Part shown: positions 34,530 through 42,063 of the stretch, piece after piece
Layout of the letters: every line of letters begins with the position of its first letter
Numbering within the stretch: the stretch's first letter is position 1
Source of the DNA: Bacillus infantis
GTDB taxonomy: Bacteria; Bacillota; Bacilli; Bacillales; Cytobacillaceae
Assembly: GCF_020171945.1 (NCBI RefSeq)
Contig: NZ_JAIVAP010000005.1
Location: 186,001-250,000 of the forward strand
DNA: 64,000 nt
Direction: 5' to 3'
Program-made: the position numbers and the translations under genes
Notes under the pieces: generated by a model
The model's database searches: none
Seen by the model: the letters and a program-made list of their open reading frames with translations, nothing else
What the model was told of the DNA's origin: nothing

Positions 34530-35450
34530 CATTTTCCTCCTTGATGCCATACTAAGCAGTGATAAACATTAAAACACTTTACCACTAACTGCGGAAAAAC
34601 TTAATAGGTTGAAAGGCGTAACTTTCAATAAGGCTCTTTTCGCATAGATTGTTGCTATTTTGCCATTCTTATAAGAGGTGATAATTTACTCTTTCAGGGA
34701 GCCAATGCTGCTATTAAAGCACCCATTTGTTCAATAAGCTTATTGTTGGAGGGCATTCAAGAAACTCTATTTAAGAGCAATCCCCAACCATCCATAAAAG
34801 AGCAGGCCACGGACTTGAATGAGGGAATCTGTGACGGACTGAAAAATAAGCGGAGAAATTCCCCCTAATTTCGAAAAAACCTTAAAAGTAGCTCAAATAG
34901 ATGGAGAAATTCCTTCTATCGATTCAAAAAACAGGAAAATGGACAATTCCTCACCGCTTAACCGGAAATTTTCCTCTTATCTACATCCACTTGTGCCAAA
35001 TTCAGCAGCTTAACCGGAAATTCTCCTCTTATTTTAAGGCTTGCTGGTCACAAATACGGATAAGACTTCCTGATTGCTGTTAGCTGAATAAACCTCTCTT
35101 TGAAGGGGGAAAAAGAGGGACCCTTCACCCAATATTGAAAAAGCCTGTCTGCCATATAAACCTATGCGGACATCAAACGCGAAGGTACAGGAATGGAAGT
35201 ATCGTTTTTTGATAGTCTGGAATATATAGGGCTAGTCCAGTTTCTTTTGACAATCAGTTTTTGCGGGAGTGGTCTTGGGTGCTGCATATACGGAGGGCGA
35301 TCAAGTTTAACATCAGCGTGTTAAATTTGCAGGCTTAATGCTAAAGAATAAGGGATGAGAGCTGAGCCGCTGAATTTTTTCCTTGAAGGTCTTCTGCTGC
35401 TTCTTTCCGCATATATTATACGGACAAGCGATTGGAGAGGAGAATGAAGG
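34530..35450. other. Long gene-free region with short repeats
   Basis: No gene is supported over about 920 bases. It holds four related AT-rich short repeats between 34846 and 35032 (annotated separately). Near 35192 there is an ATG-initiated 44-codon frame whose start recalls the N-terminus of an MgtC/SapB-type membrane protein but which soon stops, so it may be a decayed gene. No promoter or terminator stands out. Confidence 0.5.
34846..35032 (+). repeat. Cluster of four short dyad-like repeats
   Basis: Two 25-bp units at 34956-34980 and 35008-35032 (GCTTAACCGGAAATT followed by TTCTCTTAT-like sequence) differ at a single position and are 52 bp apart. Two weaker relatives at 34846-34870 and 34895-34920 share the GGAGAAATTCC core. 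Each core is a partial palindrome. Confidence 0.6.
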
Positions 35451-35606
35451 GTGGCATATCAGGGGTCGAAAGGCTGGTATATTCAAAAGCTTAAGGAAAT
35501 GGGGATCAATAAGCATCCGATAGACCGCAGAAAAATAGAATTATACAAAACCTATATTGTCAGAAAACTATATATCGATGAATTAAAGAAAAATCCGGGA
35601 AAATAA
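35451..35606 (+). CDS. YflJ-like DUF2639 small protein
   Basis: The 51-residue basic protein has the YflJ/DUF2639 signature: GSKGWYIQKLKEMGI, then HPIDRRKIE and YKTYIVRKLY. Start is GTG 35451 behind GGAGAGGAG. Members are small (about 45-55 residues), found in Bacillus spore formers, and of unknown function. It is shorter than most gene-calling cutoffs. Confidence 0.75.
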   Translation: MAYQGSKGWYIQKLKEMGINKHPIDRRKIELYKTYIVRKLYIDELKKNPGK

Positions 35607-35613
35607 GCAAAGG

Positions 35614-35645
35614 GGGAGGCTGCATAGATAGCAGTCTCTTTTGTT
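35614..35645 (+). terminator. Terminator after the DUF2639 gene
   Basis: GAGGCTGC pairs with GCAGTCTC (one G-T pair) around a 7-nt loop, followed by TTTTG. Confidence 0.6.
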
Positions 35646-35784
35646 ATGGCAAATGGTGCAGCGGGGCCTTTCCGGAAGCTGAGCCTGCTCCGCCGGCCAA
35701 TAGCAGCGGCACGCCAGAGCTTTACTGAAAGGCATGTTGGAAAGCGGCAAAGCATATGATGAGAGGGAAAGGGGGCGGGGGATA

Positions 35785-36573
35785 GTGAGAACTCTTATTG
35801 CGAACAAGCTGACCACCATTTGGAAGGAAATCGGGGAAAGCTGCCTTGACTCTCCGGGTAAACCCGGAAGCAAGGGGAACACAGCCCGGCAGCAGATTTA
35901 TCTGCTCCAGCACTTTCCTGTCCACCTTCATGAATATTACTTATTGGCTAGTCTGATTATCAAGTCCAATTGGCTGGCACCTCCCTGGAAACTGTTCTCT
36001 TTTAATTGCGGCAGTGCAATTGACTATGATGCCTTTTATGCTGCAGCATGCGAGCAGGATATCGTTGTCTTTACATACACCGGCATCGGCGAAGAGTTCT
36101 GGGGCGGCCAGAGTGAAGTCCCGCCCAATAAACATAAGATGATTTGGTCACCTCCATCAGGCTTGCGGGGAGGGGAATTGGATGAAATCAGCTTAATCAT
36201 GTTCCCTAAATCATTAAAAAGCTTTACCAGCAGGGATTTTGAAGCAATAAGCCAGCAGCTGCAAAGAGCAGATATGAAAAGGAATAGACTCTGCATGGCT
36301 TTCTCAGCATCCGACCCTGAAAGTCCGGAATATGAGCTGAACCGGTTTCACTCACTCCTTGAACAGGCTGCAAGGTGGCAGAAGTACAGAATCTGCCAAG
36401 AGGAGACTGTGCATATTCAAACTGAAACAGCCTTCGAATATGCCGATGGCCGTTTTGAATATCCCCAAAAAATACTGGCGAGAATGCGGGAAAAGAAGGT
36501 CCCTTCCTCAATATGGCCTGTGGAAAGGCTTGAACATGCGTATATGAAGGCGGTTTTTCTGGAAGCAAGGTAA
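35785..36573 (+). CDS. Conserved protein of unknown function
   Basis: The 262-residue protein has no signal peptide, membrane segment or motif that I can assign. GTG 35785 follows AAAGGGGGCGGGGG and is preferred over ATG 35734, which sits on a poor site. Notable features are NCGSAIDYDAFYAAA (about residues 75-90), a TYTGIGEEFW stretch and a run of alternating strands and helices suggesting an alpha/beta fold. It has its own terminator shared with the convergent GNAT gene. Confidence 0.6.
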   Translation: MRTLIANKLTTIWKEIGESCLDSPGKPGSKGNTARQQIYLLQHFPVHLHEYYLLASLIIKSNWLAPPWKLFSFNCGSAIDYDAFYAAACEQDIVVFTYTGIGEEFWGGQSEVPPNKHKMIWSPPSGLRGGELDEISLIMFPKSLKSFTSRDFEAISQQLQRADMKRNRLCMAFSASDPESPEYELNRFHSLLEQAARWQKYRICQEETVHIQTETAFEYADGRFEYPQKILARMREKKVPSSIWPVERLEHAYMKAVFLEAR

Positions 36574-36586
36574 TTTTTTTAAAACG

Positions 36587-36615
36587 AAAAAGCCAGTCTG
36601 GAATGACTGGCTTTG
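36587..36615 (+). terminator. Bidirectional terminator between convergent genes
   Basis: AGCCAGTC pairs with GACTGGCT around a 6-nt loop, flanked by AAAAA on one side and TTTG on the other. Confidence 0.82.
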
Positions 36616-36631
36616 TTAGTTTCCTGTATTC

Positions 36632-37195
36632 TTATGCCTCCATCAGCTGGGACACATCCTGTACCGGCTGGACTCCGCTCCGCATTACGTGAAGTGTATA
36701 TAAGTCCTTTGGAATTTCATACAGATTGTAGATAACCTCCTGCTTGTTCAGCTGTTCAAAGATATGCTTCCTTGTTTCATTGGCCTGAACAATATATGGA
36801 AGCTTCTCGGCAGCTTTTTGCGATCGGATATTGACATTTCTGATTCTCATAAAGATCGTTTCGATACCCGATTCATAAAAAAGCTCATCAAAGAAAGCAT
36901 CCTTGGCTGTCTTATTATAGCCTTTCCCATGATAAGGCTTGCCGAGCCAGGTGCCGAGGAACCCGGCCTGATCCTGGATGTCGAACAGATTGATGGTGCC
37001 GATCGGTGCACCCCATTCATCGAGGATGGTGCGGGAAATAAGCTCACCGCGTTCCTCTGCTTCAATCGTCTGCTTGGTCATAAATAAAAATTCATCATAG
37101 GAATAGGCTTTTTGGCGCACAAAAGGGAAGACTTCCGGGTGCGTCATTAATTCGTACAAAGCATGGCAATCCTGAAGATCGCGTTTCTTGAGCAT
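36632..37195 (-). CDS. RimJ/RimL-type GNAT acetyltransferase
   Basis: The 187-residue protein is a GNAT enzyme of the RimJ/RimL group. It shows an N-terminal LKKRDLQDC block, the acetyl-CoA site in LGKPYHGKGYNKTAKDAF and a NVNIRSQKAAEKL segment. Such enzymes acetylate protein N-termini, small molecules or aminoacyl-tRNA. ATG 37195 is 8 nt after GGAGG and gives the family's usual length. The frame stays open upstream only because it reads through a tRNA-like structure in the leader (37285-37358), which is a striking context for a GNAT. Confidence 0.85.
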   Translation of the reverse strand: MLKKRDLQDCHALYELMTHPEVFPFVRQKAYSYDEFLFMTKQTIEAEERGELISRTILDEWGAPIGTINLFDIQDQAGFLGTWLGKPYHGKGYNKTAKDAFFDELFYESGIETIFMRIRNVNIRSQKAAEKLPYIVQANETRKHIFEQLNKQEVIYNLYEIPKDLYTLHVMRSGVQPVQDVSQLMEA

Positions 37196-37249
37196 GTATG
37201 TTCCCTCCAGCCCGAGGTAGTCCTGCTCCATGCCAAATAGAGCCCTGGT

Positions 37250-37297
37250 CCCACCCTCGAAATTTTTTGTAATGTTGCTAAAAAATTTCGGGGTGGG
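37250..37297 (-). promoter_or_regulatory. Long hairpin in the GNAT leader
   Basis: On the reverse strand CCCACCC-CGAAATTTTTT (37297-37280) pairs with AAAAAATTTCG-A-GGGTGGG (37268-37250) around an 11-nt loop: 18 pairs with a single bulged base. The upper arm shares its CCCACCC with the T-stem of the tRNA-like element, so the two folds exclude each other. The sequence after the loop (AGGGTGGGACC) also resembles the T-box core. No T-run follows, so it is not a simple terminator. Confidence 0.7.
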
Positions 37298-37358
37298 AAT
37301 CGAACCCACTAGAACCATCCTTGAATTGGATGGTGGCGCACCATTTGCCTTCCCTATA
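37285..37358 (-). tRNA. tRNA-like element, probably a tRNA pseudogene
   Basis: The 74-base reverse-strand segment folds as a cloverleaf. The acceptor arm TATAGGG/CCCGAAA has 5 of 7 pairs. The D-arm is GGC/GCC with GG in its loop, and the anticodon arm is CCATCC/GGATGG with loop AATTCAA. A 5-base variable loop and a perfect T-arm (GTGGG-TTCGATT-CCCAC) complete it. Position 8 is A and position 33 is A instead of the near-invariant U, two acceptor pairs are lost, and no CCA is encoded. It reads as anticodon TTC (Glu) but does not resemble the Bacillus tRNA-Glu that I know. Confidence 0.55.
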
Positions 37359-37521
37359 TCTATTGCATTCCATTATGTGTTTAATCAAAGGCAGAAATTC
37401 ATCAGAATCATTGCCACTTAAGGTATCATACTAAAAAAAAATAAAAAAAGAAATAGGTAAATTGTTAATATTTCTTGAAAAATTTACAGCAAAATTCAGC
37501 AGCGGATTCTGACAAAATTCA

Positions 37522-38643
37522 TCAATCAGAATAGACGAATTCTCCGTCAATCATTGTCCAGGACGGCTTGGACAGAAAATGGAAGGGATGAAGGCTCCAA
37601 AGGGCCAGATCTGCATCCTTGCCCGGCTCAATTGAGCCGAGCCTGTCTTCAACTCTCAAATTCCTGGCCGGAATCAGCGTGATTCCCTCAAGTGCTTTCT
37701 GTTCAGAAAGGCCTTCCCTCATGGCAATGGCAGCACATACATTCAAATACTGAATCGGTGTATAAGGATGGTCTGTCGTTATCGATACTTCAATTCCGGA
37801 TCTCGTCAGCTCGCTGTATGTCCTCCATGTTTTGTTTTTCAATTCTACCTTCGATCTTCTTGTCAATGTCGGGCCGACGGACACTTTTAAATTCCTTCCC
37901 GACAGCTCGTCGGCAATCAAGTGGCCTTCAGTGCAATGCTCAATCCTCAGATCAAGATTGAATTCATCTGCCAATCTTACCGCAGAAATGATATCATCAG
38001 CCCTGTGTGCGTGGATCCTGACAGGGATGGAACGTTCAAGGGCGAGAAGGAGGGGGGCGGTACGGAGATCTTCCGGTGTTGCCGAACTTTTGGCTGCATA
38101 AAAAGCCTCCCTGAGCATTCCCATGATGCCCATCCTGGTAATCGACTCTTTATTGCCGTGGCTGTGAATCCGCTTTGGGTTTTCCCCGAATGCGATTTTG
38201 AGGCCAGCCGTTTTCTGGACCATCATCTTTTCAATATTTTTGCCGGCAGTTTTAATGACAGAAGTGGTTCCGCCAATGACATTGGCGCTGCCAGGCATGA
38301 TATGGACCGCAGTGATTCCATGCCGCACAGCATCCGAAAAAGCAGGGTCGAGCGGGTAAACACCGTCCATTGCCCTGATATGCGGACTGAGTGGTTCTAT
38401 GGTTTCATTGGCATCATTCCCGGCCCACCCGGTCCCTTCATCATAAAGCCCCATATGAGTATGCACATCGATGAAGCCTGGAAGCAGATGCCTGCCGCTG
38501 CAGTCAATGATCCTGACAGAAGAATCCGTCTTAATTGAAGGGGAAGCCTTCTCTATTTTGCCGTCCGAAACAAGGACGTCACCCCTGAAGGGTGCTGAAA
38601 TAATCGGGTAGACAAGCGCATTTTTCAACAGCATCCTGGTCAT
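37522..38643 (-). CDS. Imidazolonepropionase-like amidohydrolase
   Basis: The 373-residue metal-dependent hydrolase has the amidohydrolase signature LPGFIDVHTHMG, downstream metal ligands in IHAHRADD and IEHC, and the catalytic Asp in TTDHP. The C-terminal GSIEPGKDADLALW closes the small beta-sandwich domain. ATG 38643 is 8 nt after AAGGAGG. Substrate is unknown; relatives are listed as prolidase- or imidazolonepropionase-like. No signal peptide is present. Confidence 0.85.
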   Translation of the reverse strand: MTRMLLKNALVYPIISAPFRGDVLVSDGKIEKASPSIKTDSSVRIIDCSGRHLLPGFIDVHTHMGLYDEGTGWAGNDANETIEPLSPHIRAMDGVYPLDPAFSDAVRHGITAVHIMPGSANVIGGTTSVIKTAGKNIEKMMVQKTAGLKIAFGENPKRIHSHGNKESITRMGIMGMLREAFYAAKSSATPEDLRTAPLLLALERSIPVRIHAHRADDIISAVRLADEFNLDLRIEHCTEGHLIADELSGRNLKVSVGPTLTRRSKVELKNKTWRTYSELTRSGIEVSITTDHPYTPIQYLNVCAAIAMREGLSEQKALEGITLIPARNLRVEDRLGSIEPGKDADLALWSLHPFHFLSKPSWTMIDGEFVYSD

Positions 38644-38665
38644 GATTATGCCTCCTTAATTGGCA

Positions 38666-39253
38666 TCAATCTTTTTTGCGTGCTTTTACGGCAATATAAC
38701 CGGCAAGCAGAAGAGCAGCGGTGACGATGATCGGTGCCAGATATGGTTTGGCATAATCCTTTACCTCATTCCAGTGGGAGCCAAGCTCCATTCCCAGGAG
38801 CAGAAAAAGCACAGTCCAGGGGATGATGGCTGCCACAGTGTACAGAAAAAAGGTTCTGAGAGGCATCTTTGCTATTCCTGCCGGTATGGAAATGGCATGC
38901 CTTACGACAGGTATGAACCTGGCTGTGAAAATGACGCCGGTGCCGTATCGGTTAAACCAGTTCTCGGCAGCATCCAGATGGCTGCCTTTAATCAGCAGAT
39001 ATTTCCCGTATCTCTCGAGGACAGGCCTGCCCCCAAAATAACCGAGCCAGTATAGAAAAAGCTGGGCAGCGGTGCCGCCTGCCACCCCGGAAAGCAAAGC
39101 TCCTGCAAAATGGATCTTTCCGCTTGCAACCAGGTAACCTCCATAGCTCAGGACAATCTCACTGGGAATAACTTCTGCCATCAATCCAAGTGCTATGCCC
39201 AGATAGCCGAGGCTTGAAAGGAACTCAAATAACTGAATGACCATTTCCTTCAC
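38666..39253 (-). CDS. DedA-family membrane protein
   Basis: The 195-residue protein has about five membrane segments and the DedA/VTT features: an acidic residue pair near the start (MAEVIPSE), GGYLVASG, the Arg-containing TARFIPVVRH and a GxxG-rich core. DedA proteins flip lipids such as undecaprenyl phosphate or phosphatidylethanolamine. Start is GTG 39253 behind GGGAGG. It lies next to uppP, which fits a role in undecaprenyl carrier recycling. B. subtilis has several paralogues, so no symbol is given. Confidence 0.88.
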   Translation of the reverse strand: MKEMVIQLFEFLSSLGYLGIALGLMAEVIPSEIVLSYGGYLVASGKIHFAGALLSGVAGGTAAQLFLYWLGYFGGRPVLERYGKYLLIKGSHLDAAENWFNRYGTGVIFTARFIPVVRHAISIPAGIAKMPLRTFFLYTVAAIIPWTVLFLLLGMELGSHWNEVKDYAKPYLAPIIVTAALLLAGYIAVKARKKD

Positions 39254-39268
39254 TGTTACACGCCTCCC

Positions 39269-40051
39269 TTAAAAAATCCCTGTCATCTGAAGGGCGAGGA
39301 CAGCAAAGCCCAAAACCCATACATAGACAGCAAAAATCTTAAGTGATTTTCTTTTCAGGAATGAAATCATCCAGACTACAGCGGCATAGCCGAACAGGGC
39401 TGATGAGAGTGTGGCGATCAGCAGGCTCCCAAAAGGGATGGCTTCGGTATGGCCGGCATACATTTCTCCTGCCTGCATCACAATCCCCCCTGCTATCGCT
39501 GGGATGGAGAGAAGAAAAGAAAAATAGGCAGCTGTTTCTCTATCCAGCTTCCTGATAAGGCCTGCGGCAATCGTTAATCCGGAGCGGGAGAGGGCAGGGA
39601 AGATTGCTGCTGCCTGGAATGTGCCGATGAAGATGGCATCCCCCATGCTGATATCGTCCATCTTTTTCCTGCCTTTTTTAATTCCATCGGCAGTCCAGAG
39701 GATAAAGCCGGTCAGCAAAAATTCCCACCCGATGGTAACGCCGGATTTTGACAATGAATCGAGAAGGTCACCGAGAAGGAGACCTGCAATAACGGCAGGC
39801 ACTGTCCCGGCAGCAAGGAGCATGGAAAGCCGGCCGAAAGGTTTTCTGACGATTTGGAGGAGCTCATCTTTGTAAACAACAAGGACTGCCAGCAGGGTGC
39901 CGACATGCAGCATGGTATCAAGGAACAGGCCCGCCTCATCAAGCCCGAACAGGTGCCTGCCGAGATATAAATGCCCGGTGCTCGAAATCGGGAGAAATTC
40001 AGTCAGGCCCTGGATCATCCCCAGAATAAGCGCTTCTATTTTAGAAAGCAT
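39269..40051 (-). CDS. uppP: Undecaprenyl-diphosphatase UppP (BacA)
   Basis: The 260-residue, eight-helix membrane protein carries both BacA signatures: QGLTEFLPISSTGHL (catalytic Glu and Ser) and the PALSRSG repeat. It dephosphorylates undecaprenyl pyrophosphate to recycle the lipid carrier of peptidoglycan synthesis and gives bacitracin resistance. ATG 40051 follows AAAGGGTGA. The DedA gene follows 15 bases after its stop, so the two form an operon of carrier-lipid functions. A sigma-W promoter for the divergent DUF4870 gene lies about 160 bases upstream. Confidence 0.95.
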   Translation of the reverse strand: MLSKIEALILGMIQGLTEFLPISSTGHLYLGRHLFGLDEAGLFLDTMLHVGTLLAVLVVYKDELLQIVRKPFGRLSMLLAAGTVPAVIAGLLLGDLLDSLSKSGVTIGWEFLLTGFILWTADGIKKGRKKMDDISMGDAIFIGTFQAAAIFPALSRSGLTIAAGLIRKLDRETAAYFSFLLSIPAIAGGIVMQAGEMYAGHTEAIPFGSLLIATLSSALFGYAAVVWMISFLKRKSLKIFAVYVWVLGFAVLALQMTGIF

Positions 40052-40211
40052 CCTATCACCCTTTACATTCTTTTTGAAGTATTGATGAAGGCTCTTTTAT
40101 ATGCTTGTTTCTTGCGCGCGATAAAGTCCCTCCCTAATTAGTATTCAAGTTGTCCCAAACAAGAACAGGGAAAGGAAAAGTAGCGCTCAAAGAATTTTTT
40201 AAGGTGAAGAA

Positions 40212-40237
40212 TGAAACCTTTTTAGATGTGGGGCGTA
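40212..40237 (+). promoter_or_regulatory. Sigma-W promoter
   Basis: TGAAAC-N16-CGTA is a perfect match to the sigma-W consensus. It lies 45 bases before the GTG start of the DUF4870 gene, and rules out the longer in-frame reading that begins at 40150. Confidence 0.82.
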
Positions 40238-40281
40238 GTAATAGTTATAAGAAATCATTTTTAATATTGGAGGAATTATTA

Positions 40282-40620
40282 GTGGAATACCAAAAAAACT
40301 CTAGCAGTGATGAAAGGCTCATGGCATCCCTGATTTATATATCCAGCCTGTTTACGACCTTTCTCGGGCCGCTTATCATCTGGCTCTTGAAGAAAGATGA
40401 CTCCGAGCTTGTGAATCATCATGGAAAAGAGTATTTTAATTTCCTTATCTCCTATGGCGTGTACAGCATCATCAGCACTGTCCTGATGATTGTGCTTATC
40501 GGATTCATCACCATCTGGATTGTCCCAGCACTGGCTTTTGTCTTTACCATTGTGGCGGCAGTAAAAGCCTATGAAGGCAATGAATACAGAATACCGCTGG
40601 TTTTCCGTCTGATAAAATAA
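40282..40620 (+). CDS. DUF4870 membrane protein
   Basis: The 112-residue protein has three hydrophobic segments (about residues 15-35, 52-75 and 80-100) and the DUF4870 hallmarks: the SLIYISSLFTTFLGPLIIWL start and the HHGKEYFNFLISY loop. Start is GTG 40282 behind TTGGAGGA. The consensus sigma-W promoter just upstream places it in the cell-envelope-stress response, whose members often resist antimicrobial peptides. Function of the family is unknown. Confidence 0.85.
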   Translation: MEYQKNSSSDERLMASLIYISSLFTTFLGPLIIWLLKKDDSELVNHHGKEYFNFLISYGVYSIISTVLMIVLIGFITIWIVPALAFVFTIVAAVKAYEGNEYRIPLVFRLIK

Positions 40621-40626
40621 AACAGC

Positions 40627-40667
40627 AAAGCTGCTGATTCCTCTCAAGGGGGCCAGCAGCTTTTTTT
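40627..40667 (+). terminator. Terminator after the DUF4870 gene
   Basis: AAAGCTGCTG pairs with CAGCAGCTTT around a 17-nt loop, followed by a T-run. Confidence 0.85.
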
Positions 40668-40760
40668 GTGCGGCCATCAGGCGGAGCCTGTGACAGATGC
40701 GGATTTTTTTTGTTAGAATATATCCATTATCATTAGGTATTAAGAGAGAGGAGTCTTTAC

Positions 40761-41612
40761 ATGCTCAATGAAACCGGCCTGGTGCTCGAGGGCGGCGGGA
40801 TGAGGGGCGTCTATACGGCAGGCGTGCTGGAATACTTTATGGAGCAGGATCTGTATTTTCCCTACATAATAGGCGTTTCAGCAGGAGCCTGCAATGCTGC
40901 TTCGTATATTTCCGGTCAGAAGGGAAGGAATAAAACAGTCAATGTGGATCTTGTCAGTGATCCCCGCTATATATCATGGCGCAATTATTTCCGGAACCGG
41001 CAATTCTTTGGAATGGATTTCATTTTTGATGAGGTCCCTAACAAGCTTGTCCCCTATGATTATGACAAGTTTCATGACAGCCAGTCTGAGTTTGTCATAG
41101 GCACGACCGACTGCCATACAGGAGAACCAGTGTATTTCAACAGGGCAGGCTATGGGCAGGATGTTCTGCAGGTCCTTAAAGCCTCTAGTTCCCTGCCGTT
41201 CATCGCGCCTGAGATAGAGTACAATAGCAGGAAGCTGCTGGATGGGGGAATCAGTGACCCGATTCCGCTGAAAAAAGCCCAGCAGGACGGCTTCCAAAAA
41301 AATATTGTCATTCTTACAAGAAATAAAGGCTATCAAAAAAAGCCTTCAAAATTCCATTTCCTTGTAAGAAGAAAATATCCAACTTATACCGGCCTTCAAA
41401 AGGCCATGGAAAACCGCTACCGGCTGTACAACCAGACACTGGGCTATCTGGCTGAAGAAGAACAGAATGGCACTACTCTTGTCATCCAGCCATCAGAGCC
41501 GCTCGAAGTGGGAAGGATGGAAAGGAACCCAGCCAAGCTTGAACACCTGTACAACCAGGGCTACAGCGATGCCAAGAAGCAATTTGGGCGGATTCAGTCT
41601 TTTATTGGGTGA
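40761..41612 (+). CDS. Patatin-like phospholipase (YjjU-type)
   Basis: The 283-residue protein has the patatin catalytic set: oxyanion hole EGGGMRG (residues 10-16), nucleophile Ser40 in GVSAG and the dyad Asp in LLDGGISDPIP. There is no signal peptide, so it would act on membrane lipids from inside the cell. ATG 40761 follows GAGAGAGGAG. It resembles E. coli YjjU. Substrate unknown. Confidence 0.9.
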   Translation: MLNETGLVLEGGGMRGVYTAGVLEYFMEQDLYFPYIIGVSAGACNAASYISGQKGRNKTVNVDLVSDPRYISWRNYFRNRQFFGMDFIFDEVPNKLVPYDYDKFHDSQSEFVIGTTDCHTGEPVYFNRAGYGQDVLQVLKASSSLPFIAPEIEYNSRKLLDGGISDPIPLKKAQQDGFQKNIVILTRNKGYQKKPSKFHFLVRRKYPTYTGLQKAMENRYRLYNQTLGYLAEEEQNGTTLVIQPSEPLEVGRMERNPAKLEHLYNQGYSDAKKQFGRIQSFIG

Positions 41613-41651
41613 CAGGCACCTGTACCAGTTGTAGACCAGTTTATAGCAGAT

Positions 41652-41679
41652 CCCTGCCCGCTTTGGGCAGGGGTTTTTG
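41652..41679 (+). terminator. Terminator after the patatin gene
   Basis: CCCTGCCC pairs with GGGCAGGG around a 5-nt loop, followed by GTTTTTG. Confidence 0.88.
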
Positions 41680-41772
41680 TCTTGGGAGAGTAAGCGTCCT
41701 GCGGCATTGGAACCGGAAAGCTAAATATATTATTAAACTGTCTTTCTTTAAAATAGAGGTTCAGGGTGTTTC

Positions 41773-41920
41773 GCTGGAACCGTTATTAATGACTTTCCGC
41801 AAAATAATGGTTCCAGAGCGGATCGCTGGGACAACTATATTTAATGTTCGGTAAAATAGCGGTTCCAGAAAGATTGCATGAACTACTATTTTTATTGTTT
41901 CTCAAAATAGTGATCCTAGT
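41773..41920 (+). repeat. Tandem array of three hairpin units, about 51 bp each
   Basis: The gene-free gap 41680-42063 contains units starting at 41773, 41825 and 41876. Unit 1 pairs GGAACCGTTATT with AATAATGGTTCC (12 pairs, one G-T) around a 15-nt loop. Units 2 and 3 keep the same layout (an ACTAT arm and an AAAATAG arm) with several changes. A fourth, partial unit may follow. Nothing else in the gap looks coding. Confidence 0.6.
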
Positions 41921-42063
41921 GCGTATCCCTGGCTTGCAGACCCCACATACCCTTATATCCCCACCGATTCCCTAGCATGATTTTCAGCCGCGTTTAATAG
42001 AATTAAAGAGCAGCAAAAATTTGAAGCAGAACCGCAAACAAATTCTTCACAGGAGACTTGCTG

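Noticed and set aside
34846-35032. CRISPR array
   Set aside because: Units are few, diverged and not separated by unique spacers of constant length, and no cas gene is in the window.
35192-35330. MgtC/SapB-like gene remnant
   Set aside because: The first 30 codons look like a membrane-protein start, but the similarity is only by eye and no downstream continuation was found in other frames. Kept only as a comment.
37240-37270. Canonical T-box riboswitch for the GNAT gene
   Set aside because: The AGGGTGGGACC core is present, but there is no specifier stem I, no antiterminator partner and no terminator. The resemblance may come only from the hairpin arm.
37921-38538. 205-codon + strand frame
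   Set aside because: Antisense to the amidohydrolase gene, whose motifs and ribosome binding site are clear.
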